A stretch of DNA of 64,000 bases from Mytilus californianus (taxonomy: Eukaryota; Mollusca; Bivalvia; Mytilida; Mytilidae), in NCBI RefSeq assembly GCF_021869535.1, contig NW_026262712.1:107567640-107631639 (forward strand). Direction: 5' to 3'. How positions within the stretch are numbered: the stretch's first letter is position 1; each line of letters starts with the position of its first letter. Made by a program: the position numbers and the translations under genes. This document shows, in pieces, positions 44,981 through 56,279 of the stretch. The notes under the pieces were generated by a model, which saw nothing but the letters and a program-made list of their open reading frames with translations, was not told where the DNA came from and ran no database searches.

Positions 44981-44986
44981 AATAAA
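44981..44986 (+). terminator. Polyadenylation signal of the ANKRD49-like gene
   Basis: AATAAA 309 bases after the stop codon; plausible for a 3' UTR of about 330 bases, which would end before the minisatellite at 45030. Confidence 0.5.
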
Positions 44987-45019
44987 AATGTACTATATAT
45001 AGATGTAATTAATTACTAA

Positions 45020-45995
45020 GGCATACAAGCTGTTACTGATTGTGGCAGTGTTCTAACTATGGCATACCAGCTGTTACTAGTTGTGGCAGTGTTCTAACTA
45101 TGCCATGCTAGCTGTTACTAGTTGTGGCAGTGTTCTTACTATGGCATACCAGCTGTTACTTGTTGTGACAGTGTTCTTACTATGGCATACCAGCTGTTAC
45201 TTGTTTCGGCAGTATTCTAACTATGGCATACTAGCTGTTACTAGTTGTGGCAGTGTTCTTACTATGGCATACCAGCTGTTACTTGTTGTGGCAGTGTTCT
45301 AACTATGGCATACCAGCTGTCACTAGTTGTGGCAGTGTTCTAACTATGACATGCCAGCTGTTACTAGTTGTGTTCTAACTAAAGTATACCAGCTGTTTTT
45401 ATTTGTTGTAGGGTTTTAGTTCTGGTAGTGTTCTAGTTGTGGTAGTGTTCTAAGTTCTAACTAAGGTATACCACCTCTTTCTAGTGGTGGCAGTGTTCTT
45501 ATTACGGCATACCAGCTGTTACTAGTTCTGGCAGTGTTCTAACTAAGTCAAACTATGCTATTGCTAGTTGATTTAGTGTTCTTACTATGACATACTAGCT
45601 GTTACTAGTTGTGGTAGTGTTCTAACTAAGGCACACTATTCTGTTACTAGTTGACTTAGTGTTCTATCTATGGCATTCCAGCTGTTACTTGTTGTGACAG
45701 TGTTCTTACTATGGCATACCAGCTGTTACTTGTTTTGGCAGTATTCTAACTATGGCATACTAGCTGTTACTAGTTGTGGCAGTGTTCTTACTATGGCATA
45801 CCAGCTGTTACTTGTTGTGGCAGTGTTCTAACTATGGCATACTAGCTGTCACTAGTTGTGGCAGTGTTCTAACTATGACATGCCAGCTGTTACTAGTTGT
45901 GTTCTAATTAAGGTATACCAGCTGTTTTTAATTGTTGTAGGGTTTTAGTTCTGGTAGTGTTCTAGTTGCAGTAGTGTTCTAAGTTCTAACTAATG
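45020..45995 (+). repeat. 41-bp minisatellite with 531-bp higher-order repeat
   Basis: The basic unit is about 41 bp (GGCATACCAGCTGTTACTAG followed by TTGTGGCAGTGTTCTAACTAT), repeated some 23 times. The block beginning at GGCATACCAGCTGTTACTTG (about 45142) is repeated at about 45672 with the same order of variant units, including the odd segment TTGTTGTAGGGTTTTAG. Part of the array was thus copied as a unit of about 531 bp. It lies just past the ankyrin gene. Confidence 0.9.
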
Positions 45996-46010
45996 AATAC
46001 AATATTATTA

Positions 46011-46737
46011 AAAAAGATGTAGGAACAATGTCAAAAAGACAACTCTAACCTGGGACAAAATGGCGTTAAATAAAAATACGTACACAGGTAAATTTAAATA
46101 TAACAATATTGTTGTTAGGAGTACGGAAACATTTTTTACAAAATAAATAAATTTGTTGTACACAGTACGAGTACAGAAGTGAAAACTTATCGTCATAATA
46201 CATACTTATCAAAGGTGGTACATATTAAAAATAGTGAGACGAGATATAACACAAAGTAAGTAAACATTGAATAACAGAAATGCATTACAAATTGTGTCAA
46301 CAGGTCAAATTAACAAGAAAGTACGATTTGAGAGTACTCACAGTTACTGAAAGCTAGTTAAAAACCAAAAAAACAATTAATAATAAAAAATCATGCATCA
46401 AAGACTAAAATCAATTTAAACACATCCCAGGGATTCAGTGTGTTAACGCCATGGACAGTCGAAGAAGACATGACTTGGCAGTAGGATAGTTAGGATTTAA
46501 CCTTATAATAAATATGTATCATGTTATATATAGATAAAGCAATCTCTAAATAGAAAATATACGTGGATGTGTATTTATACATCCCAAAAACTTAATAGCT
46601 TAATATACGGTATATATAGTGTTTTCTGATTATTGAAGGCTGTACAGCGATCTATAATTGTTTATACATGTAACCACGTCATTCAAAATCTGGTTGAAAG
46701 TTGTCTAATCGTCAATCATACCACATCTCCTTCTTTT
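46011..46737. mobile_element. AGATGTGG-type element with inverted ends, two-ended copy
   Basis: The left end AAAAGATGTAGGAACAATG is a worn form of the family start. The right end reads ATCATACCACATCTCCTTC, the inverse of AGATGTGGTATGAT, and the inverse match continues inward for about 100 bases (GACAACT, ACAATTATAG, GCTGTACAGCCTTCAA). The family is therefore a MITE-like element with long terminal inverted repeats, and other copies in the window are one-ended fragments. The interior includes TGTGTTAACGCCATGGACAG and has no coding capacity. Confidence 0.75.
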
Positions 46738-47091
46738 TATGATAAGACTTATTTTTGAATATTATTGTAGCAAAATATGCACTTTACATTTGATTGCTAC
46801 ATTTTTCAATGCAAACTATCCTTAGGCTTGTGAAAATGCGAGATTTCCATCATTTTAAAACTTTTTGAGTAACATGCAATGGCGTGGAATCAGGGTAAAA
46901 AATACTTATTTATGTATACACGTTATTCGATATGTATAAACGTAATTTAATTTACGTATAATACATAATTATTATACTTCAGTATCTTATTTCTATATAA
47001 AAAAGAATGAAATATTTGTGCTATTTCATTCCACAGTTTTTTTTGTCAGTCAATAGTTTCAAAGACTATTACCCAGGACAATAGTTTTATT

Positions 47092-48071
47092 GTCTCGCCT
47101 TGACGGAGTCAAAAAGTGAGACATAGGTATGCTGTTTCCGGCGTCGGCGACGGCGATGGCGACGGCGGCGGCGTCAACAATGTATTAGTTTGTGATTAGG
47201 GCTAGTTCATGGTGAACCACTAGTGGTAGGTCAATGATATTTGGTATGCAGTTGTATTAGCATTGGCACATCTCATTACCATGTAGATTATTTGGTCCCG
47301 CCCCCTCAGTCAAGGTCTATTGACTTTGAAACTTTGCTTCGTTTACATGTATTAGTTTGTGATTAGGTCAGTTTATGGAGAACCACTAGTGGTAGGTCAA
47401 TGATATTTGGTATGCAGTTGTATAAGCATTGGCACATCTCATTTCCATGGAGATTATTTGGCCCAGCCCCCTCATTCATGGTCTATTGACTGAAACTTTT
47501 GCTTCGTTTTCATGTATTAGTTTGTGATTAGGTCAGTTCAAGGGGAACCGTTAGTGGTAGGTCAATGATAATTGGTATGCAGTTGTATAAGCATTAGCAC
47601 ATCTCATTTCCATGGAGAACATTTGGTCCCGCCCCCTCAGTCATGGTCTATTGACTTTGAAACTTTTGCTTAGTTTACATGTATTAGTTTGTGATTAGAT
47701 CAGTTAGGTCAGTGATATTTGGTATGCAAATGTATTGGCATTTGCAAGTCTCATTTCCATGGATTATATAGCCCCACCCCCTCATCGCGGTTCATTGATT
47801 TTGAAACTTTTACATAGTTTACAAGTCAATGTTTGTGTTTAGGTTTGTTGAAAGGGAACGACTTATGATATTAAGTCTATGGTATTTGGTATGCAGTTGT
47901 ATTAGCACTGGCACGTCTCATTTCCATGGAGATTGTTTTGCCATGTACCTTCAGTCATGGTTCATTGACTTTGAATATTTGCATAACTTACATGTTAAAG
48001 TATTGCTATTTTAATTTCAACATTTGCATTATCAAAATACAAAAAGGCGAGACTTTTCTCTGTGTTAACAG
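47092..48071 (+). mobile_element. GTCTCGCC-type tandem element (family E)
   Basis: Head hairpin GTCTCGCCTTGAC GGA GTCAAAAAGTGAGAC, then a leader of GGCGACGGCGATGGCGACGG type. Five monomers of about 168-170 bp follow, with TGTATTAGTTTGTGATTAGG near 47179, 47349, 47515 and 47682. The tail has the inverted GGCGAGAC and a small palindrome CTGTGTTAACAG next to T. Confidence 0.85.
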
Positions 48072-48577
48072 TTTATAAACACATTTCCCGTACTTTTTTA
48101 TACTAATTTTTCATTGGACAAAAATGACTTCTTAGACCAATTTCTTTAGATTTGTGCGCTTGGTAAAGTTAAACTCTGAAATATCGTAAACGGTATAATC
48201 TGTATGTGTCTGTCGTCGTAATTTCAAATTTAGATATTACTTACCAGAAGCAACTAAAAAAGAAAAGAAAATCTACGCGACATATTTTAAGAACTATAAC
48301 ATAACAAATTTATGGTATGGGTATGTCGTCGTCTTCATAATCTGGGATTGCTTTGGTGTATGGTAAAATATCTTATCTAGCGTTTATTATATGCACTGAA
48401 GTTTTTACCCAAGTATTCCTGGTCTTTTAAATATTGACAATTACCATATGGGCAAATAACAAAAACCTGATGGTTCATCTTGTGCATGTCTATGTGACTA
48501 TTTAGTGTTTTTCCAAGTGGTGTATACATGTAGTCTTTTTTAGAAAGTTGTTTTGTTCGGTATAATAAAACACTTAG

Positions 48578-48704
48578 TGACTGGTTATGAGTGTAATAGC
48601 GAGTTTGTTGTCCCTTTGATAATAACTATTACCCTCGGCTTCGCCTCGAACAATAGTTGGTATGTCAGGGACAACAAACTTGCTATTACCCTCATAACAA
48701 GTCA
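48578..48704. mobile_element. 127-bp fold-back MITE
   Basis: A long imperfect palindrome: TGACTGGTTATGAG and GTAATAGCGAGTTTGTTG pair with CAACAAACTTGCTATTAC and CTCATAACAAGTCA. An inner stem AACTATT/AATAGTT surrounds CTCGGCTTCGCCTCG. No coding content. Confidence 0.8.
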
Positions 48705-48779
48705 ATAGGTGTATATTATTTACGTCAAGATCTAAATCGTTCCGATCCGATAAAAGTTGTTAGTTCCCTTTGCAGATAT

Positions 48780-50655
48780 TTATATACCTACCTCATGAAA
48801 TTGCAGTAAATCCGAATACATTTATGGCCCCAGTTCCCATGTTATAACAGGAGACCTTAACATCGTTCGTGACCGAGAGTTAAAATCATTCCTCGGTAAA
48901 GGACCTTAATATCGTCCCCCGTCAATTATCAATTGGAATGATTGTCGTAACATCATCCACGACTCACTCCGTACTTACTGCTCTAAATGGATAAAACGAG
49001 AAAAAGCTGACAAGAAATCATTAGATTCTTTTTTTAATTCGGTAATGAACATAGTTGATATACGTATTCAACATTTTAAAGATCATTTTACTCCTAACAA
49101 CAACCATAATATCCCAATTCCCCGTATCAAACATAAGCTAAAAGAACTCGCCAAGGAATATATTTTTGTCCCGGCTGATAAGGCTGCTAATAATATCATT
49201 ATTGTTTGACGTAAATTTTACATTGATGTTCTACAAAAGGAAATCACGAATTCACCAACATTCCAACTGACTCCATTTTCGGAAAATGACATCTGTAACG
49301 AACATAAACTTTTAGCTACCTCTTTACAAGCAGAACCAAATACAATGAAAGTTCCAACTATGTACTGGCTTCCGAAGCTGCACAAAATTCTTTACAAATA
49401 TAGATTTATTTCGTCTTCAAGCCATTGTTCCACTATTAAACTATCTATTCTACTTACTAGTACACTTGGTACAATCAAAAACCTGGTAATAAATTGTTCA
49501 AATAAGGCCTTGAAAATAGTATAATTAATTACTTTTGGAGTGTCAAAAATTCGTTGGAAGTACTTGATAAATTGCATGCTTATATTGGTGATTTCGAATC
49601 TGTTCAAAGTTTTATTTTTCTACCCTATATACCACGTTGCCTCATAATCTTATTAAGAAAAAATTCACACACCTGATTAAATGGGCATTTAAAAAGTCGG
49701 AATGCGGATATATATGTTCAAACTCTTTTAGGTCATTTTTTAGTAACAACAAACAAAAGAACTATGGCAATTGGACCTGCTTTGATACTTTAACTGCCCT
49801 TGAATTTTTACTGGATATCATTTTTGTTCGCTATTGAGATTCCGTATATCGTCAGGTTATCGGAATTCCCATGGGGACTAACTGTGCACCAACTATTGCG
49901 GACCTGTTGCTGTATTGTTATGAGTTACAATTTATGACTAAAATCAGCAAAGACCCATCGAAACAACATCTGATTCAAAAATTTAATAACACTTTTAGAT
50001 ATTTAGATGATATATTGGCTCTCAATAATGACGACTTCAGTATGTACACTAAAGAGGTTTATCATGCCGAACTGACTTTAAATAAAGCTAATACTAACAA
50101 TAAACACTGCCCTTTCCTGGATCTTGATATCTTTATCTTTAACGGGAAGCTTAATACCAAAATTTATGATAAAAGAGATGATTTTTCATTTCATATTGTT
50201 AATTATCCATTTTTAGATGGTGACGCTCCCTTGTCGCCATCTTATGGTGTTTATATATCTCAGCTTGTTCGATTCGCTTGTGTATGTAACATGAAACGTA
50301 TTTGATTTCAACGAAACAAATCTCTGTATTACTGAAAAATTATTACACCAGGGTTTTCGATATCACAAACTAGTCAAAACATTTACTAAATTTTATTATC
50401 GGTACAAGGACATCGTTCGTAAATATAAATCAACATGCAGACATCTTATACGTCCAGGTATTTCACATCCAATATTTTATGGTAATGTTCTTTACAAAGC
50501 ACAAAATTGTCGGCATTCACCTCAAAAGCTAACCAAACCTTTAAACAGACTTATTCGGAAAGGATATAGTTACGATTCTGTTGTCAAGTCATTAACGATT
50601 GCATATTTTGGTATTAATATTGATTCACTCATAGGGTCTTTGCATCGGAAATAAA
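48780..50655 (+). pseudogene. Penelope-like reverse transcriptase, decayed
   Basis: From about 48950 the + strand encodes, with stops and frame changes, phrases typical of Penelope-like RTs: FVPADKAANNIIIV (followed by TGA), then VPTMYWLPKLHK and YRFISSSSHCST, then IPMGTNCAPTIADLLLYCYE. The catalytic YLDD lies at 50000-50011, and CPFLDLD follows. The frames 49637-49837 and 49871-50305 are the same frame parted by one TGA. After a shift near 50300 a C-terminal part with FRYHKLVKTFTKFYYRYK and CRHLIRPGISHPIFYGN is still readable, to TAA near 50654. I see no GIY-YIG nuclease. Dead copy. Confidence 0.85.
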
Positions 50656-51200
50656 CACATTTATTCTAAAACCAGTTGTTGGCATGATACGGGTTATGTT
50701 CTTCTCATATATTTTATGATGACATGATACTAAACCCCTAACGGGAGGGATTGTACTTGATTTTCATATGATGAAGACACAATCTTTCAATCAGTTTAAT
50801 TGAGGTCTGGAGCTGGCATGTCAGTAACTGCTAGTAGTCCTTTGTTCATTTATGTATCATTGTCCTTTTGCTGAGTTTCTTTTGTTACCTATTCTGACAT
50901 CGGACTCGGACTTCTTTTAAACTGAGTTTTACTGTGCGTATTGCTATGTGTTTGTTTATTCTACATTGGCTAGAGGTTTAGGGGGAGGGTTGAGATCTCA
51001 CAAAACGGAGTGGTAAACACTGATGTCGAAGGATTGAAAGCATTTCCTTCATTAGATCTGACATTTTCAAATTTTATTGTCGCCCCAGGATCAACATTGG
51101 GTTAACTATGTGCAACAGCCTAAAATGCAACAATTGATCTTTTTGCTGGAACAGAAAGTCGCTTCTCCATTGAGGCGATGTCACTTATAATTTTTCCCCT
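50656..51200 (+). other. Probable 3' tail of the Penelope-like element and flanking DNA
   Basis: Non-coding stretch with TTGAGGTCTGGAGCTGGCAT and GGACTCGGACTTC phrases that I associate with 3' ends of such elements in bivalves; the end is not visible. Confidence 0.35.
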
Positions 51201-51201
51201 T

Positions 51202-51592
51202 TCACATTGGTTTTAATTTGATTTTTATCATACAGTTCCAGTCTTTTTCTTGAGATGCAAGGGTGTCGGTAAATGTTTTATGTTCTAATTTAAGCCGTTC
51301 TTGATTCTTGATGATACGCGTTATCGTTTTAGACGAGACCACAACTTCAAGGTTTTTGAGCAAAGATTTAAGCTCGTCGATTTTCGACTCATGATCCTCC
51401 ATTTTTTCTTCTTGCTGTCGAAGTCTCTTTTCTAATCGATTAGTTTTCACTTTACATATCTGTTTCTGTGAATTTACAACAAATTCTATGGTTTTGATCC
51501 AGCTAAACTCTTCACTCCTTTTCTTCACACTAGAGTTATCTGACAATATCCTGTCAATTTGTCCTTTCTCAAGTTTTTCGGAAAAAAGATAG
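51202..51592 (-). CDS. Candidate coiled-coil exon
   Basis: The minus strand is open from 51597 to the stop at 51202. A possible acceptor (GTGTGATTCAG) ends at 51593, so the exon would start at 51592. There is no ATG near the start, which fits an internal or last exon. The product (about 129 codons) is highly charged. It has heptad-like runs of Leu, Ile and Val (NRLEKRLRQQEEKMEDHE, SKIDELKSLLKNLEVVVS), so a coiled coil is likely. Base composition is less AT-biased than around it. I see no other exon nearby, so it may be a gene remnant or a retroposed piece. Confidence 0.45.
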
Positions 51593-51950
51593 CTGAATCA
51601 CACTTACATTTAACAAAGTAAAAGCAATTATCCAACAATTATTACCCATTTCAAGATTACAACTAAGGAGTCAATTATTTCGACTGTATTGTTGTGTAAG
51701 TTTAACAATAGTGCTCCCAAAACTTCAAAATCAATGCACATATGTTACATGCGTTATAGTGATAATAGATATTAATTGTATATTACATACACACTTTTCG
51801 TGCAGTGTCGGAAAATATATGATTTATTTGACGAGCTTTTCTCCTGTTTCGTACTTGTTATTATCCAATACTTAATATAGATCATTATTCTTCTATGATG
51901 TATTCATTTATCAGTTATGTATTATGACTTGTGTTAATTTATCAGTTATT

Positions 51951-53153
51951 ATGGCACCCTCAACGGAGTTGGGGTGACATATTGTTATTCTACGTTTCTT
52001 TTTTTTCTTATTTTTATGTCACCCGATCGACAATGTCGGGTGACATATTGCTTTTCCTCCGTTTCTTTTTATTATTATTTTTCTTCCACCTATTTTGTCC
52101 GAAGCGTTTCTGGGAGTTTAGTAGACCAATCCTATTGAATGGTTAACATAATGAGGTCCACCATCTAAAGTTGTGCAGGACATTTTCGGAATTTTTAAAA
52201 TGGCCACCGTTACCATGGAAACAGCACACATGCGAAAAATAGGAAAGTGTTCCAAACTTAATGAAACTTTACAGAAATGTTAGTTGGCAGATGTAAATGT
52301 AGCATTTGACTTCGGAATTTCAAAAATAGCCACCGTTGCCATGGAAACCTGAAATTTTTTTTTAACATTGGACCCTATGGGAAAATTCTTTAAGTAGCAT
52401 TTACTCACTTAACATGGTAGGTCAAATACCGTGATTCTTTCATGGAATGTTCCCTGTCATGTGCCAATATGGCATCCATCTTTGAAATTTTGGAAACGAT
52501 CACTGTTGCCATGGAAACGGCACAAATTCAAAAATGTCTAAAAATTTCCAAATGCTCCAAATTTACTGAAACTTATTATTAATATTAACTGGCAAGTAAA
52601 GATGAGACTTTTGACATTGGAATTTCCAAAATGGCTCCTGTTGCCATGGAAACAGAAAAAATGTCAAAAATTTCAAAATGCTCTAAATGTTCTGAAAATT
52701 GATAGAAAGATGTATAGCAATATATTTATGTGCATTCACTGTTTAAAATGTTTCGAAATGGCTGCTGCTTAGTGGCAATGGGGGGCAGGGTGACATCCGC
52801 TATTGCTTGCAATGGCAAATCTAGTTATTATTATTATTTTTCTTCCACTTTTTTTGTCCGTAGCAGTTCTTGGAATTGAATGGGCCAAAGTTGATGGAAC
52901 TATGCTATAATGTTGACCACCAGATGAAGTTGTCCCTCTGACTTTGGAATTTCCAAAATGGCCACCGTTACCATGGAAACAGCAAAAATGTCAAAAATTT
53001 CAAAATGCTCCAAACTCCATGAAACTTTACAATAATTTTAATTGGCATGTGTAGATGCCCTCTTTGACTTTGGAATTTTCAAAATGGCTGCCGTTACCCT
53101 GGCAATGGGGGAACGAGGGTGCCATCCGTTATTGCTAGCAATTACAAATCTAG
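51951..53153 (+). mobile_element. GTCACCC-type tandem element (family G), outer copy
   Basis: The head GGCACCCTCAACGGAGTTGGGGTGAC and TATTGTTATTCTACG lead into a run of T, where the inner copy begins. After it the outer copy resumes at 52825 (TATTATTATTATTTTTCTTCC). Monomers mention CCGTTACCATGGAAAC. The tail has the palindrome ATTGCTAGCAAT (53131-53142), then CTAG at 53150-53153, next to T. Confidence 0.85.
52012..52824 (+). mobile_element. GTCACCC-type tandem element (family G), inner copy
   Basis: Head hairpin GTCACCCGATCGACAATGTCGGGTGAC at 52018-52044; monomers with GTTGCCATGGAAAC; tail with the inverted motif GGGTGACAT, the palindrome ATTGCTTGCAAT (52802-52813) and CTAG at 52821-52824, next to T. 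The palindrome-to-CTAG gap is 7 bases, the same as in the outer copy. It is inserted in the outer copy's T run. No coding capacity. Confidence 0.9.
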
Positions 53154-54425
53154 TTGGATTTGCATATATATTTTATATGTCATTGTGGTGATGAGCATTA
53201 GTTTCTTAAAGTACTAAAGAATTGAATTGAATGATTTGTGATTGTTTATAAAGGATTCATCTTCTTAACGGTTTGTAGGGTGAGTGTCACGCTATCTGAC
53301 CGTTAAAGAACCCATTCAACAACTCTATAAGAGGTCCGTACAAGGCCTGTTGCAGTGGAAAAAAATCTTCCCTTATTCATTATATCCACATTTCCATTGG
53401 TAGTCTTAATTTCAGACATTTCATGTCGATCAACTTGCAGAACCTCCCTATTGTTAATTTGTTATCGTCCTCAATATCCATGAACTATTTGCCACTTGAT
53501 TTTAAACAAGCAACAATCAATCAACCAGAAAGACGCAAAATGATTGTTAATGATCTCATAATTGCAATGGTATATTCATTTGTGATGTGTATACCTGTTA
53601 TGCATGAAGTATATTGTAATGTGACAAAATAAAGTCAACGTATTTCATTAGTAGTAAGCTAGTTAAAGACCATTTTATGAGAATTCTTATTGAAAAATAT
53701 TACCAATTGACCAATCAAAAGCCATAGTCGGATTGAAATAGACAACACCATGGCCGAAAAGATAAACGATTAAAAGAAAAGAAAACCAGTCCACGAAACA
53801 GTTTACAGAAAATTCAAGATTGAGGTTCCGAACCCCTTCAAAAACCAAAAGTAATCTAAAGTGTTGCTGAAAGACGAATAATTCCTGCTCCACTAACAGT
53901 AACCGTCATGTTACTCACCACAAGAACATATTATTGAGAAGTCGCATTTGGTAATGTCAGAATCGAAGAAAATAAAAACGGGATTGAAGTTACGACAATT
54001 GGAACATATTTGTGCTCATCGGTGGTAAAGATATTCCATCGGGTTCAACCAAATCATAATTGTGTCTGAAAGTTGAAAATAGCTCCAATGCTTTAATAAT
54101 AGATATCTCTATTGTAAGAATTTAGTAAAATTTTTGACCAATTGATGACTTCTGTATAGGAGCATCTTAGTGATGAAAATTTTAAGTGACTCATTAAAAT
54201 CCGAGTCGTAACTGCAATGAAGTGCACTACACATAAAATCATCTGAAAAATAAACTCCATTAGAAGAAGACAAAGGAAAATGAGATTTCAATCGGCATTT
54301 TTGTATCTTATAAATATACCAAATTAGTAATGAAATAACAAATCCAAAGTTATTAGCGGTTAGACTTGATATTAGAATTTATCATGGTAATCTTCTCAAA
54401 ACAATGTATGACAAAAGGGGCAAAT
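53154..54425. other. AT-rich intergenic DNA
   Basis: No exon or clear repeat is seen; open frames near 53423 (+) and 53687 (-) have no recognisable content. Confidence 0.4.
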
Positions 54426-54426
54426 T

Positions 54427-54705
54427 TTCCCTTCTTCTGTTAATCTACCTTTCCTCTGTTAGTTTTCATTTCCAGCTGTTAGTTTTCTTTTCCTACTGTT
54501 AGTTTTCCTTTCTTTGCGTAGTTTTCCTTTCTTCCGTTAGTTTACCTTTCTCACTGATAGTTTTCCTTTCTCATTGTTAGTTTTCCTTTTCTACTGTTAG
54601 TTTTCATTTCCTACTGTTGGATTTCTTTTCTTACGGTTAAGTTTGTCTTTCCAACAGTTAGTTTTTCTTATTTACTATTAGTTTTCCTTTCTTACTGTTA
54701 TATAT
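54427..54705 (+). repeat. About 21-bp pyrimidine-rich tandem repeat
   Basis: Some 13 imperfect copies of TTAGTTTTCCTTTCTTACTG, one strand almost free of A. Strong strand asymmetry of this kind can form triplex or slip structures. Confidence 0.85.
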
Positions 54706-54847
54706 AGTAATTGGGGAGTCCCTCCGTCCATCTGTCCCTTTGTTGTAGTATCAACTGCCTCTGAACTGCATGACAATCATTTGAAACTTTCATTGATTCC
54801 TAATCACATATTGTACTTTTGCACACCCTTTTTCATTTCTTCATCTG

Positions 54848-55043
54848 TATTTTGGGGGATTTACTTTGGGCAACAAAACTATTTTATGAAAAGTTGAATT
54901 ATCGAAAATAAAAAATGCAAATGTAATGAAACAGGACATCCGTATTTTGGGGGGTTTACTTTGGGCAACAAAACTATTTTACTAAATGTTGAATCACCGA
55001 AAATAAAAAATGCAAATGTAATGAAACAGGACACCACTAACTT
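54848..55043 (+). repeat. 98-bp tandem duplication
   Basis: GTATTTTGGGGGATTTACTT ... GAAACAGGACA is repeated once with three or four changes. It follows a short CCGTCC leader (54721-54740), so it may be another tandem element of the CGTC-headed type. Confidence 0.8.
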
Positions 55044-55056
55044 TAAAACTATTATT

Positions 55057-55345
55057 TAGAAATAAGAAGATGTGGTATCAGTGCCAATGAGCCAACTCTC
55101 CATCCAAGTCACAATGTGTAAAAAGTAAACAATTATAGGTCAAAGTACGGCCTTCAATACGGAGCCTTGGCTCACACCGAACAGCAAGCTATAAAGGGCC
55201 CAAAAATGACTGGTGTAAAACAATTTAAATAGGAAAACCAACGGTCTAATCTTTATAAAAAACGAGAAACGAGAAACACTTATGAACCACATCAACAGAC
55301 GACAACCACAGGTTCCTGACTAAGGACAGGTGCATATATATAATT
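55057..55345 (+). repeat. AGATGTGG-type dispersed element, second subfamily
   Basis: Starts AGAAGATGTGGTATCAGTGCC but then differs from the other copies (ATCCAAGTCACAATGTG, GGAGCCTTGGCTCACACC), so it represents a separate subfamily sharing the terminal sequence. Confidence 0.75.
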
Positions 55346-56279
55346 TCCACTTGCAGTCACTTTCAACACCCCCAACCCTATCACCGCCACCCCCGACCGG
55401 CTAATTACAACCCCTACACTTTTCAGTGTACTTCTACGCCTCTGCTATGTTTAAAGAGATGTCATCGTTCAGTTGGGGATTTTTCACTGAGTGGAGCCAG
55501 TACACATATATTTACGACTGTCAAATCCCAATTTGAAGGTTGCAACGCTTGAAAGTACCGTTATTCCTCTTCTAAAGTAAAACTATTAAAATATTCAAAA
55601 TAGTCAACAAGGTTGTTGTCAATGAAGCAAATTTAAATTTTCACAAGCTAAGAATTGGATAAGAAACTGAAATTGGCTATTTGTATCCTTACTGGTTGAT
55701 TACAATAAAGATATGTAAACCGATAAAAGTTTCCGTAACATAGGATTGTTCTTTTAAGCACTGTTTCCTTTAAGCTTAAAAGCGAAAATAAATAGCTGAA
55801 TGAAAAAAAGGAAGGAAACACTGTTGCCTTTTACTATAGTGTTTTCAGTTTTTAGTTTTCCAATCGCTATCATCTTCATTTACAAAGGGTAAGTAATGCT
55901 ACAATTCGTTGTTCTCCGTAAGGATGCAGAAAAGGCACCGCGTCATCCATGACTAGCAAAGACATTTTGAATCTATCTCAGAGTTCATTATTATTCTATG
56001 TCCCTGCAATAGTGCAGTGATAAGTAAACGTAATTTGGCATATACATATTTTATAATTACACCATAATATCATTAAATATAATCGGATAGTCTACTATGC
56101 AAAATAAGGTCAAATTCCTTAAAAAAATCCTTCTATATTAAAAGCTATCATTTTCCATTTCCCATAATATAGATTAAATATACCTCATCAGGGGTAAGAA
56201 TGTAGCTTTAACATACCAGAAAGTTCAGTAAGTGTTATGATTAACTGAAGGCTGATGAAAAATGTCACATGAACTTACA

